Position numbers and translations under genes: made by a program. A model generated the notes under the pieces. That model did not search any database. It was not told the origin of the DNA and was given only the letters and a program-made list of their open reading frames with translations. A stretch of DNA of 64,000 nucleotides from the NCBI GenBank assembly GCA_964424555.1, contig CAYRIX010000003.1, positions 1-64,000 of the forward strand, in the 5' to 3' direction. Positions 45,101 to 51,625 of the stretch are shown here, one piece after another. Position 1 is the stretch's first letter. The number at the start of each line of letters is the position of its first letter. Source of the DNA: UMGS172 sp964424555. Its GTDB lineage: Bacteria; Bacillota; Clostridia; Oscillospirales; Acutalibacteraceae.

Positions 45101-46003
45101 TCCAAAACGGGCACCTATGCTCTGCCTGAGCTTGGCACAAAATTCGTACGTGATATGCTGGACGAGTCTAAACCAAAGACCTTCTCCGACCTATTGCAGA
45201 TATCGGGTCTGTCACACGGAACCGACGTTTGGATAGGTAATGCGCAGGATCTTATTAAGCAGAATATCTGCACCATTTCCGAGGTTATCGGAACACGTGA
45301 CAATATTATGACCTATCTTATATACAAGGGTGTTCCTAAAAAAATGGCCTTTAAGATAATGGAGATAGTCCGTAAGGGCAAGGCCAAAAAGCTGTTGACC
45401 GAGGAGCATGTGCAGACCATGAGGGATAACAATGTTCCCGAGTGGTATATCGACTCCTGCTATAAGATAAAATACATGTTCCCGAAGGCTCATGCTGCCG
45501 CATATATGATAGCCGCCTTGCGTCTCGGTTGGTACAAGGTGCATAAGCCTGTCGAGTTCTATTGTGCATACTTTACCGTCCGCTCAGACGATATCGAGGT
45601 TGAGACCCTGATGGGGGGTCAGAACGCCGTAAAGAAACGTATTAACGAAATTAAACTTATGGGCAATGCCGCCGGTGTCAAGGAAAAGGGTGTTTTGGAT
45701 AACCTGCTTATCTTCAACGAAATGCTTTCACGTGGCATTGAGATACTGCCGATAGACCTTCGAAAATCGCATTCAAGAAAATTCCTTGTTGAGGACGGAA
45801 AGATGCGTTTGCCGATAGGTATTCTGGCAGGTGTCGGTGAAAAGGCTGCGGCTGATATCCAGAGGGCAATGGATGAGGGTAACTTCCTGTCTATTGACGA
45901 CCTGCAGATAGAGTCGGGTGTTTCCAAGACGGTTATTGAAAAGTTGAAATCGGTCGGAGCGTTGAGCTTTTTGCCCGACACCAACCAGATGACACTGTTC
46001 TGA
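42137..46003 (+). CDS. polC: DNA polymerase III PolC, apparently lacking the embedded exonuclease domain
   Basis: 1288 aa against about 1430-1470 for typical PolC. N-terminal domain about 1-180, Pro-rich linker about 185-225, OB fold about 230-340. The PHP domain starts at IELHLHTSMSQMD (352 onward) with ITDHG near 382. In classical PolC the PHP domain is split after a YGxExYxVDD block by a DnaQ-type exonuclease of roughly 170-190 aa; here YGVEDYFVND ends at 425 and the resuming segment RYHQIILVKNQAGLKNLYRLIS starts at 446, only about 20 residues later. The PHP/palm remainder is complete: CPKC (758-761) and CPEC (783-786) zinc module, KVPDIDQNFSGE with D812 and D814, AGTIATVAEKTAFGYVK, fingers and C-terminal region. 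It should be an active replicase without its own proofreading site. Last gene of the supercluster. Confidence 0.96.
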   Translation: MGFPTFEDVFGKYIGNTSAAIKNGIIERCEVSTEDRSLTAWICFAEYIKRAEVFKVSEALKDSLALRDVKLNAKYHAECYGPSAAEDIALELRASNVMLNGYFNGAEFNISDGADTNSVTRITLKFGGLETIKECNFERQFGAIVAQRFGIETQIAFDGQLDEVEMVAPEYKQEPVNYSAPEPKPKPNAPQSFGGSPERRATERKAPEPRKVTGLLIPDDAPIISDSVTQIYGKKIHGALIPLSQITPEDDDSLVWGEIFFSEVVPTKSGKGQRVKFQMYDGTNSVTVKTVVGNQYADIFGDELKKGKCVIVHGKYAMDDWEKDYCFEPDGIATVKKKSDKTDTAEEKRIELHLHTSMSQMDAVVPVKDVVKRAFKWGHKAVAITDHGVVQSFPDAMSAYDDIMSDNEGADFKIIYGVEDYFVNDIDGQEISGGIDGGVDSTTLTRYHQIILVKNQAGLKNLYRLISYSNLNYYLKTYNKANPQKPRPARPLMPKSVINKYRDGLIIGSACEQGEIFRAVLDGKPEEEILKLAEFYDYLEIQPRGNNMFMLRNGTVNSEKELLDFNRRIIEIADKLGKPVVATGDVHFLDPEDAKLRTILMAGQGFSDAEDQAPLYFKTTDEMLEEFAYLGDRAKEVVIDNPQKIADMVEPNVRAVPSGNYPPKIEGSDDILTEKCYRRAHEIYGDPLPDVVKDRLERELDSIIRHGFSVMYVTAQKLVEYSESKGYLVGSRGSVGSSFAATMNGISEVNPLVPHYVCPKCKHSEFITDGSVGSGFDLPPKKCPECGEDYNRDGHDIPFETFLGFDGDKVPDIDQNFSGEVQPLVHKYTEELFGSENVFKAGTIATVAEKTAFGYVKHYAEDYGITMNKAEEARLAAAIEGSAVKRTTGQHPGGMVVVPQGMEVYDFCPVQHPADKVDSDMVTTHFDFHKIHDNILKLDELGHDVPTIYKYLEENTGIPVLKVSMSDPDVMSLFLSPEALGVTENDIFSKTGTYALPELGTKFVRDMLDESKPKTFSDLLQISGLSHGTDVWIGNAQDLIKQNICTISEVIGTRDNIMTYLIYKGVPKKMAFKIMEIVRKGKAKKLLTEEHVQTMRDNNVPEWYIDSCYKIKYMFPKAHAAAYMIAALRLGWYKVHKPVEFYCAYFTVRSDDIEVETLMGGQNAVKKRINEIKLMGNAAGVKEKGVLDNLLIFNEMLSRGIEILPIDLRKSHSRKFLVEDGKMRLPIGILAGVGEKAAADIQRAMDEGNFLSIDDLQIESGVSKTVIEKLKSVGALSFLPDTNQMTLF

Positions 46004-46015
46004 TGGGGTGCCAAA

Positions 46016-46582
46016 ATGTATAATGAATACTTTGTACCGTACCCTAATATTGAAACCGACCGACTTGTTATCCGCATGGTTAAAAAACAGGATGCCAATG
46101 ATTTGTACGAGCTTTGCCACCGACCCGAGACGTCACAGTTTTCGCTTTGGAGCCCTCACCAGTCATTGTCTGAGACCAAGGAATTTATAAGCTACCAGAT
46201 ATCACGCTACCGGAAAAAAGATTGCATGTTCTTTGCTGTAGAGGAAAAGGCAACGGGACATGTTATAGGTACCTGCAGTTATGTTTCAATGGACTCTGAA
46301 TACAAAATCGCCGAGATAGGCTACAGTGTTTTGAGTGACCTTTGGAACTGTGGATTTGCCACCGAGATTGCTGACGCTTTGATGGGTTATGCCTTTAACC
46401 GAATCGGCGTTCAAAGGGTATTTGCACGTGTGCTTCCGCAGAACACCGCATCTCAACGGGTACTCTTAAAGCTGGGCTTTGAGTACGAGGGTACAGCTAA
46501 AAAGGGCTATTATTTCAACGGCCGTGTAAATGATATTTTAATCTACGGTATAACCGACGATGAGTATTTTAATGAGAGGTAA
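46016..46582 (+). CDS. GNAT acetyltransferase (RimJ/RimL type)
   Basis: 188 aa. N-terminal ETDRLVIRMVKKQDANDLYEL is the usual opening of RimJ/RimL-like GNATs; the acetyl-CoA loop corresponds to LSDLWNCGFATEIADALMGYAF, followed by RVFARVLPQNTASQRVLLKLGFEYEG. Likely acetylates an N-terminal or small-molecule amine; the substrate is unknown. 12 bp after polC and 2 bp before luxS, so probably co-transcribed with both. Confidence 0.9.
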   Translation: MYNEYFVPYPNIETDRLVIRMVKKQDANDLYELCHRPETSQFSLWSPHQSLSETKEFISYQISRYRKKDCMFFAVEEKATGHVIGTCSYVSMDSEYKIAEIGYSVLSDLWNCGFATEIADALMGYAFNRIGVQRVFARVLPQNTASQRVLLKLGFEYEGTAKKGYYFNGRVNDILIYGITDDEYFNER

Positions 46583-46584
46583 AT

Positions 46585-47037
46585 ATGGAAAGAATTGCAA
46601 GCTTTGAGGTAAATCACGATAGTTTACAGCGAGGTCTGTATACCTCACGTGTTGACGGTGATGTCACCACCTATGATATCAGAATGAAACTGCCAAACAA
46701 GGGGATATACCTCAATAATCCTGCGATGCACACAATGGAGCACATCGTTGCCACCTATGTGAGAAACAGTGCGTTTAAGGATAGAATCATTTATTTTGGC
46801 CCTATGGGTTGTCGCACGGGCTTCTATCTTCTTGTGCGTGACATTGACCCCAAGGATGTTATCGGCCTCGTCCGTGATGCGTTCACATTTTTGCGTGACT
46901 ATGAGGGAGATATTCCGGGGGTTTCCTCTATTGAGTGCGGAAACTATCTTGAGCACGACCTTGAGGATGCAAAAAGAGAGGCTAAGGAGTATATACCTGT
47001 TCTTAAAGGATATACTGTTAAACAGTTGAAGTATTAA
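46585..47037 (+). CDS. luxS: S-ribosylhomocysteine lyase
   Basis: 150 aa. Metal site HTMEH (H49, H53) plus C118 in ECGNYLEHDL; catalytic C76 in GPMGCRTGFYLL. Splits S-ribosylhomocysteine into homocysteine and DPD, the precursor of autoinducer-2. No pfs/mtnN or methionine gene adjoins it, so activated-methyl recycling partners must lie elsewhere. Confidence 0.98.
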   Translation: MERIASFEVNHDSLQRGLYTSRVDGDVTTYDIRMKLPNKGIYLNNPAMHTMEHIVATYVRNSAFKDRIIYFGPMGCRTGFYLLVRDIDPKDVIGLVRDAFTFLRDYEGDIPGVSSIECGNYLEHDLEDAKREAKEYIPVLKGYTVKQLKY

Positions 47038-47047
47038 GGTTGATATA

Positions 47048-47728
47048 ATGAAAAAGTGGTTGCAAAAACTGATAAGGGGCGAAAAGACAATAATTGTTGC
47101 CTTTGGTGACAGTGTTACTGCAGGATATTTTAAGTCGGGTAAGCAGTTTCACAGCGAGGCTGACCGTTCGGCGGTCTATCATCAGGTCTTGGGTGACCGA
47201 CTTCGCTATTTAGTAAAGGATGCCGACCTTGAGGTCATTAATGCAGGTGTCGGCGGCGAAACGGCCGGCAGGGGACTTGTGCGTTTTGAGACTGATGTCG
47301 CCGCAAAGAAGCCTGACCTGTGTATAGTTTGTTGGGGGCTTAACGATGTCAACGGTACTGTTGAAAGCTATAAGGAAAGCCTTGCCGAGATATTTACCAA
47401 GCTTCAAGAGCTCGGTTGCGATATTGTTTTTATGACACCCAATATGCTTAATACACGAGTATCGCCCGATACGGCAGAGGTACATCTGAACTATGCCGCC
47501 AAAACCGCAGAAATGCAGCTTTCGGGCAAGATGGATAGCTTTATGGATGCAGCTCGTGAGGTTGCCGAAAAATTTGACGTTCCTGTTTGCGATTGCTACA
47601 AAAAGTGGAAGGCAATGCAGGAAATGGGTATAGATACCGACCTTTTGCTTGATAACTGCATCAACCACCCGACAAGGGAAATGCATGTTTTCTTTGCCGA
47701 GTGTCTTTTGGACACCCTACTGTTCTAA
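47048..47728 (+). CDS. SGNH/GDSL-type hydrolase, cytoplasmic
   Basis: 226 aa, no signal peptide. Block I FGDSVTAGY with nucleophile S22, block II NAGVGGETAGRG with the oxyanion Gly, block III WGLNDVNG with Asn, and a C-terminal NHPT block supplying the His. Family members are esterases and acetyl-esterases acting on lipids or acylated sugars. The substrate is unknown; the nearby glycoside hydrolases make carbohydrate deacetylation plausible. Confidence 0.88.
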   Translation: MKKWLQKLIRGEKTIIVAFGDSVTAGYFKSGKQFHSEADRSAVYHQVLGDRLRYLVKDADLEVINAGVGGETAGRGLVRFETDVAAKKPDLCIVCWGLNDVNGTVESYKESLAEIFTKLQELGCDIVFMTPNMLNTRVSPDTAEVHLNYAAKTAEMQLSGKMDSFMDAAREVAEKFDVPVCDCYKKWKAMQEMGIDTDLLLDNCINHPTREMHVFFAECLLDTLLF

Positions 47729-47744
47729 TTTAGGAGATTGCTTT

Positions 47745-47996
47745 ATGAACGAATTTAAGTATGACACACAGTTGCTTATCGAAGGTGCCGACCTCGACGA
47801 GGATGCAATAAACGATTATTTCCGTCAGAATTTTAAGGGCGATTGCCTGCTTGCCGTCGGTGACGAGGAGCTTATCAAGATCCATTTCCACACCAACGAG
47901 CCGTGGCAGGTGCTGGAATATTGCTCGACCTTGGGCGAGATATTCGATATCGTAATCGAGGATATGGACCGTCAATCAAGAGGTTTAAAGGGTTAA
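47745..47996 (+). CDS. Small protein related to the C-terminal part of DAK/FakA-type kinases
   Basis: 83 aa. ATG 47745 with TAGGAG upstream. Ends LIKIHFHTNEPWQVLEYCSTLGEIFDIVIEDMDRQSRG, which resembles the DAK1-like VKVHVHTNxPxxVLEYCxxLGE strand-helix found at the C-terminus of YloV/FakA proteins. The kinase (DAK2) domain itself is absent. It may be a stand-alone accessory or evolutionary fragment; clear RBS and normal codon use suggest it is expressed. Confidence 0.65.
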   Translation: MNEFKYDTQLLIEGADLDEDAINDYFRQNFKGDCLLAVGDEELIKIHFHTNEPWQVLEYCSTLGEIFDIVIEDMDRQSRGLKG

Positions 47997-48032
47997 CAGC
48001 CTGATTTAAACAGAATATTGCCTAAATGTTCA

Positions 48033-48065
48033 AAGCCTTATGACTTTTATTTAGTCATAAGGCTT
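48033..48065 (+). terminator. Hairpin after the small DAK-related gene
   Basis: AAGCCTTATGACT (48033-48045) and AGTCATAAGGCTT (48053-48065), a perfect 13-bp stem. The following AAATATT is not a strong U-run, so termination may be weak. Confidence 0.6.
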
Positions 48066-48102
48066 AAATATTACAAAATTGAAACTATTTTTAATAAAAA
48101 TG

Positions 48103-48130
48103 TTGCAATTTTGTAATATTTGTGTATAAT
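48103..48130 (+). promoter_or_regulatory. Promoter of the G5/M23 peptidase gene
   Basis: TTGCAA (48103-48108), 16 nt, TATAAT (48125-48130). It overlaps the upstream part of the open frame (48122 onward), which is therefore untranslated. Confidence 0.82.
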
Positions 48131-48205
48131 AGAGCTTGTGTTTTGTTACAAAGTTGTAATCTGACCAATCAAAACAGCAGAAATGTTGTATTAAAAGGTG
48201 ATATT

Positions 48206-49597
48206 TTGTTTAAGGTGAATTTTCCTAAAAAGGAAAAGATAGTTTCTTTTATAAAAAATTGTAAAGCTACTGTTCTGAGAACAGCAGGACGCTGTGCGTC
48301 ATCTGTGTTTGAGAATGTTGCCAAAGCAATAGAAAGGTACACTCCTTGTCTGGAGTCTTTTGCTAATACTCTTATCGCAAGCTTTGTCAAGCTCAGGGGC
48401 TATAGGCTAAAAACCGTTGCCGCTATGCTGGTGTTTGCGTTGTGCCTGTCGGTGCCGATGGTGGCCTATGCTGTCGAGTTTACATCGGCGGTCGAGGTGG
48501 TATATCAAGACCGTTCGTATGGCTTTGTTGCAAGCTCAAATGATGCAGAGCAGGTAAAAGAAACAGTCAGAACGAGCATTTACGGAGACTTTGATGCCGA
48601 GCAGTTCTCATTTAATGAGACATCGGTGAACAAGGATAAGATAACCGATGTCGGAAGCCTTTCAGCCAAGGTTATCGAAAATGCTGAGGGTGTAAGGTCT
48701 GCTTGCGGGATGTATGTTGACGGTGTGCTTAAGGCAATTACTCATGATTTTGCTGAGATGAACAGTCTTTTGAACAAGGGAATCGAGTATTATACTGCCG
48801 AGGGTGCGACCTTTGTCGGATTTGCCAATTCGATCGTATTACGTGATATACACGTCACTGAAAGCTATGCAGAAGGCTTAGCGCCAACTGAAGACGGCAT
48901 TATAGACGGTAGTTACGGTGTGCAGTTTAAAACCGCAAGAGTCGAAAATTATGAGTGTGAGATAGCCTTTGAAAAGGCGGTTGAGTACGATAACAATAAG
49001 AAGACAAGCTACTCGAAAGTCAAGCAAAAAGGGAAGAACGGCATCAAGGCTGTTTCGGCTAATGTGTCTTATATAAACGGAGAGCCGATAGGCTCAGAGG
49101 AGATAAGCAGTACCGTTATCAAGGAGCCTGTTGAGCAGATAACAGTCAAGGGCACCAAGAAGACACCTGTTTACCATTCGGGATATGTATTGGCAACCAA
49201 AATAATGACAGGCAAAGCCGAGATGGTTTTCCCTGTTGATTGCAACGGCAGTACCTATATTACCTCGTTTTGGGGTGACGGCAGAGGACATAAGGGCCTT
49301 GATATTTCTGCACCCAAAAACACCAATATTTATGCCGCAGCGGATGGAGTTGTGTCCTATGCAGGCTTTCGCTCTGACTACGGTTATATTATAGTTGTAG
49401 ATCACAATGACGGTAAGACCCAGACTGTTTACTCACATAACCGTAAAAATCTTGTCAGCAAGGGAGATACGGTCAAAGCAGGACAGCATATCGCCGAGGT
49501 CGGTGCAACGGGCAACGCAACAGGTAACCACCTGCATTTTGAGGTGAGGATCAACGGCACTGCAGTAGATGCCGCACCGTATGTCGGTTTGAAATAA
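48206..49597 (+). CDS. G5-domain M23 peptidoglycan endopeptidase
   Basis: 463 aa from TTG 48206 (AAAGGTG 5 nt upstream); a GTG at 48215 is an alternative. The N-terminal cytoplasmic part is about 65 residues, then one signal-anchor helix TVAAMLVFALCLSVPMVAYA. The extracellular part has no clear LysM; a G5 domain lies at about 265-340 (ending KEPVEQITVKGTKK). The M23 core at about 360-460 has GHKGLDISAP (H and D), YSHNRKNL and NHLHFEVRING, the zinc and catalytic histidines. Related to SpoIIQ/NlpD-type proteins that cleave cross-links or act as scaffolds. Single gene with its own promoter and terminator. Confidence 0.92.
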   Translation: MFKVNFPKKEKIVSFIKNCKATVLRTAGRCASSVFENVAKAIERYTPCLESFANTLIASFVKLRGYRLKTVAAMLVFALCLSVPMVAYAVEFTSAVEVVYQDRSYGFVASSNDAEQVKETVRTSIYGDFDAEQFSFNETSVNKDKITDVGSLSAKVIENAEGVRSACGMYVDGVLKAITHDFAEMNSLLNKGIEYYTAEGATFVGFANSIVLRDIHVTESYAEGLAPTEDGIIDGSYGVQFKTARVENYECEIAFEKAVEYDNNKKTSYSKVKQKGKNGIKAVSANVSYINGEPIGSEEISSTVIKEPVEQITVKGTKKTPVYHSGYVLATKIMTGKAEMVFPVDCNGSTYITSFWGDGRGHKGLDISAPKNTNIYAAADGVVSYAGFRSDYGYIIVVDHNDGKTQTVYSHNRKNLVSKGDTVKAGQHIAEVGATGNATGNHLHFEVRINGTAVDAAPYVGLK

Positions 49598-49611
49598 TTT
49601 AAATTAACAAG

Positions 49612-49650
49612 ACACCGCCGTGCTGATATTCAGCGCGGCGGTGAGTTTTA
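49612..49650 (+). terminator. Terminator of the M23 gene (copy 1 of an identical pair)
   Basis: Stem CACCGCCG...CGGCGGTG within 49612-49643, followed by AGTTTTATT. The 32 bases 49612-49643 are identical to 50211-50242. Confidence 0.9.
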
Positions 49651-49665
49651 TTGTTGGGGGTTGTT

Positions 49666-49875
49666 TTAAAAAATCTCCGCCCTATTTAATAAGCTGCGAG
49701 GACAGTAAGCATCGTGGCAGTTGTAACACTCCTCAACCGATGTTGCTTCACTACAGCATAGCATGTAATTACATTCGTTACAGCAACACTCGATTCCCCC
49801 GTGCAAGCCGTTGCCCAAGCAATGCTCACCGCTCAGTCCCGGTGTGAGCTCTATTCCCGTTACGTCTATTATCAA
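49666..49875 (-). CDS. Small cysteine-rich protein, conserved-hypothetical type
   Basis: 69 aa from a TTG at 49875 (minus), with AAGGGG 8 nt upstream. It has ten Cys, mostly in CCC-x2-C-x4-CC and C-x2-C-x4-C arrangements (ECCCNECNYMLCC; CYNCHDAYC), plus two His near them, a pattern suited to zinc or Fe-S binding. The start of the protein (VTGIELTPGLSGEHCLGNGLH) resembles short hypothetical proteins remembered from Clostridia, but no named family is known to me. Opposite strand to both neighbours, inside the segment bounded by the duplicated terminators. Confidence 0.7.
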   Translation of the reverse strand: MIIDVTGIELTPGLSGEHCLGNGLHGGIECCCNECNYMLCCSEATSVEECYNCHDAYCPRSLLNRAEIF

Positions 49876-49971
49876 ATCATCTTACCCCTTGTTATTTTAT
49901 AATAATATTTATTATAATTATATACAATTTATTTTACCTTGTCAAGCGTTTAAAATAGTAATGGTGATTAG

Positions 49972-50205
49972 ATGAGAACGGAATTCAAGGAAAATTATAT
50001 AATGGTTGGGCTCAAGGTTTCTTATTACAGAAAGCTTAAATCTCTAACGCAGGAACAGTTGGCTGAAAAGCTGAATTGTGATGTTTCGTTCATAGGGCAG
50101 ATCGAAGCACCCAACATCTATAAAGCCATTTCTTTGGATACTCTATTCCGTATTGCCAGTGCACTTGATGTGCCTGCCTATAAATTCTTAAAGTTTGATG
50201 ATTAG
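49972..50205 (+). CDS. XRE-family HTH regulator
   Basis: 77 aa from ATG 49972 (GGTGA 4 nt upstream) or 67 aa from ATG 50002 (AAGGAA upstream, better spacing). HTH: KVSYYRKLKSLTQEQLAEKLNCDVSFIGQIEAPNIYKAISLDTLFRIASALDVPAYKFL. Divergent from the Cys-rich gene, whose promoter it could control. No other domain. Confidence 0.85.
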   Translation: MRTEFKENYIMVGLKVSYYRKLKSLTQEQLAEKLNCDVSFIGQIEAPNIYKAISLDTLFRIASALDVPAYKFLKFDD

Positions 50206-50210
50206 ATAAA

Positions 50211-50246
50211 ACACCGCCGTGCTGATATTCAGCGCGGCGGTGTTTG
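50211..50246. terminator. Terminator of the XRE gene (copy 2 of the identical pair)
   Basis: Same 32-base hairpin as at 49612-49643, followed by TTTGTTG. Because the next gene (50264-50512) is on the minus strand, it may end both transcripts. Confidence 0.88.
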
Positions 50247-50263
50247 TTGTAAAAGTAGGGGAA

Positions 50264-50512
50264 TTAATCCTTAAAGACCTTGACAAATTTAAGTATTGAG
50301 AATACGATACCTGCGGTTCCGTAAAGGTCAAAAACAGTTCCGACAAGCCACGCAAGCAGGCTTCCGAGAAAGGCGGGCGGAATAAGTCCGAGAACCTTGC
50401 CCGAAATGATGCCGACAACCAAGATAACGGCATAAACCACTATAGCGGTTATAAAATCGTTTTTCTCGGTCGACTTGAAAGCGGTAGGCCAGAACTTCTT
50501 TAAAATATCCAT
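50264..50512 (-). CDS. Small membrane protein of unknown function
   Basis: 82 aa. ATG 50512 (minus) with GAGGTG upstream; the frame continues to 50557 without an RBS. Two or three hydrophobic helices (FITAIVVYAVILVVGIISG; AFLGSLLAWLVGTVFDLYG; TAGIVFSILKFV). The conserved-looking phrase VLGLIPPAFLGSLLAWLVGTVFDLY suggests a small conserved membrane family. Function unknown. Confidence 0.75.
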   Translation of the reverse strand: MDILKKFWPTAFKSTEKNDFITAIVVYAVILVVGIISGKVLGLIPPAFLGSLLAWLVGTVFDLYGTAGIVFSILKFVKVFKD

Positions 50513-50653
50513 TAAATACACCTCATTTTGATATTTTACTAAATTATACCACATCAAATTTACGATTCAACACATTACCGCACAAATTTGCAGCTTTTTA
50601 ATAATTTGTTAATATTTATTGATACACCTGTGGACTGTAGAAGGTGATGTTCG

Positions 50654-50686
50654 GTGCAAAAAAGTCTACATTTTTGCACTGTTTTT
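50654..50686 (+). terminator. Hairpin with U-run upstream of the cytoplasmic GH16 pair
   Basis: GTGCAAAAA (50654-50662) and TTTTTGCAC (50671-50679), then TGTTTTT. No gene precedes it on this strand within 400 bp. A competing pair TGTAGA (50636-50641)/TCTACA (50665-50670) overlaps its loop, so the segment could be a short attenuated RNA. Confidence 0.55.
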
Positions 50687-50687
50687 C

Positions 50688-50743
50688 TTGCAAAACGGTA
50701 TGGGTTGTGTCATAATTACTTATGCAAAGGTTAAACCTTGCAT
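50688..50743 (+). promoter_or_regulatory. Promoter with a dyad at the start site, cytoplasmic GH16 operon
   Basis: TTGCAA (50688-50693), 17 nt, CATAAT (50711-50716). Directly downstream, 50722-50743 is a near-perfect dyad (ATGCAA...TTGCAT with inner GGTT/AACC and one extra A), covering the predicted transcription start: a likely repressor operator. Confidence 0.72.
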
Positions 50744-50790
50744 AATTTCTGACGTAGGGCAGTTAAATGCCGCGAAAGGAGAAGGTAAAA

Positions 50791-51612
50791 ATGGAACTGT
50801 ACGAAAAGGGTTACAAGCTCGTATTCGAGGAGGATTTTTCGGGTGGGCTTGAAGAAAACCGGTGGCTTTGCTTAGATGAGACCGTAAAGTCTCACTCGGC
50901 AAAAAAGGACAACGATTTTGTCCCAAGCCATGTTATCACTCAGGGTGCCGCCAAGCACGAAGGTTCTCAAATGCATTACAAGCCTGAAAATGTGCAAGTG
51001 AAGGACGGTCATCTCGTCATTACTGCAGGACGTGAAGGTGACGGCTATGAGGGCGGTAAGTGTGTCTGCAACGGTATTGTTTTTGCACACGGTTATGTTG
51101 AGGTAGAGGTTGAACTGCCCAAATTCCAAAAGGGTGTTTGGCCTGTATTTTCTCTTGTTTCCACCGAAGGAACACCCTATAAGGCTGATTACGATGTCGT
51201 GGCAGTTCACGGTGACAAGGCCAAGAACGCTTTTAATATGTATATCCGCTGGTTGGATGAGATATATGAGACTCCTCATAAGATCAACTGCCTGTTCAAA
51301 AAGCCTAAGCGCTTCTATCCCGATGAGGCTGACGAGGCTGTTTTGTCAGCAGGCTGTCATAAGTTCGGTGTTGAGATAACCGACGAATTTGTCATTTTCT
51401 ATGCCGACGGTGAGGAGTGGAACCGTGTTGATGTAACTCCCAGTCCGTTTGCGGTTTTGGGTAAAAAGAATTTCCTTAAATTCATGGCAGGGATGTCTAT
51501 CGGATTGCCCAACATTGACGCTCCTGAAGATAATGCCGACTTCCCGACCGAGTTCAGGATAAAGAGCATCAAGCTTTATCAGAACGACGGCGACTTGTTT
51601 GTTAAGAGATAG
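50791..51612 (+). CDS. Degenerate GH16-fold protein, catalytic residues lost
   Basis: 273 aa from ATG 50791 (AAAGGAGAAGG upstream); no signal peptide. GH16-like layout: GYKLVFEEDFSGGLEENRW near the start, VKDGHLVITAGREGD, VCNGIVFAHGYVEVEVELPKFQKGVWPVFSLVS, and C-terminal FRIKSIKLYQND. Where active members have ExDxxE, this protein reads D133-Y-D135-V-V-A138: the nucleophile Glu is Asp and the acid/base Glu is Ala. It is therefore probably a binding or regulatory protein rather than a hydrolase. It is 13 bp ahead of an intact GH16 paralogue and surely co-transcribed with it. Confidence 0.78.
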   Translation: MELYEKGYKLVFEEDFSGGLEENRWLCLDETVKSHSAKKDNDFVPSHVITQGAAKHEGSQMHYKPENVQVKDGHLVITAGREGDGYEGGKCVCNGIVFAHGYVEVEVELPKFQKGVWPVFSLVSTEGTPYKADYDVVAVHGDKAKNAFNMYIRWLDEIYETPHKINCLFKKPKRFYPDEADEAVLSAGCHKFGVEITDEFVIFYADGEEWNRVDVTPSPFAVLGKKNFLKFMAGMSIGLPNIDAPEDNADFPTEFRIKSIKLYQNDGDLFVKR

Positions 51613-51625
51613 GGAGGGTGTAACA

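Noticed and set aside
48122..48205. Upstream extension of the M23 peptidase from GTG 48122
   Set aside because: It overlaps the -10 hexamer (48125-48130), so it would precede the transcript start.
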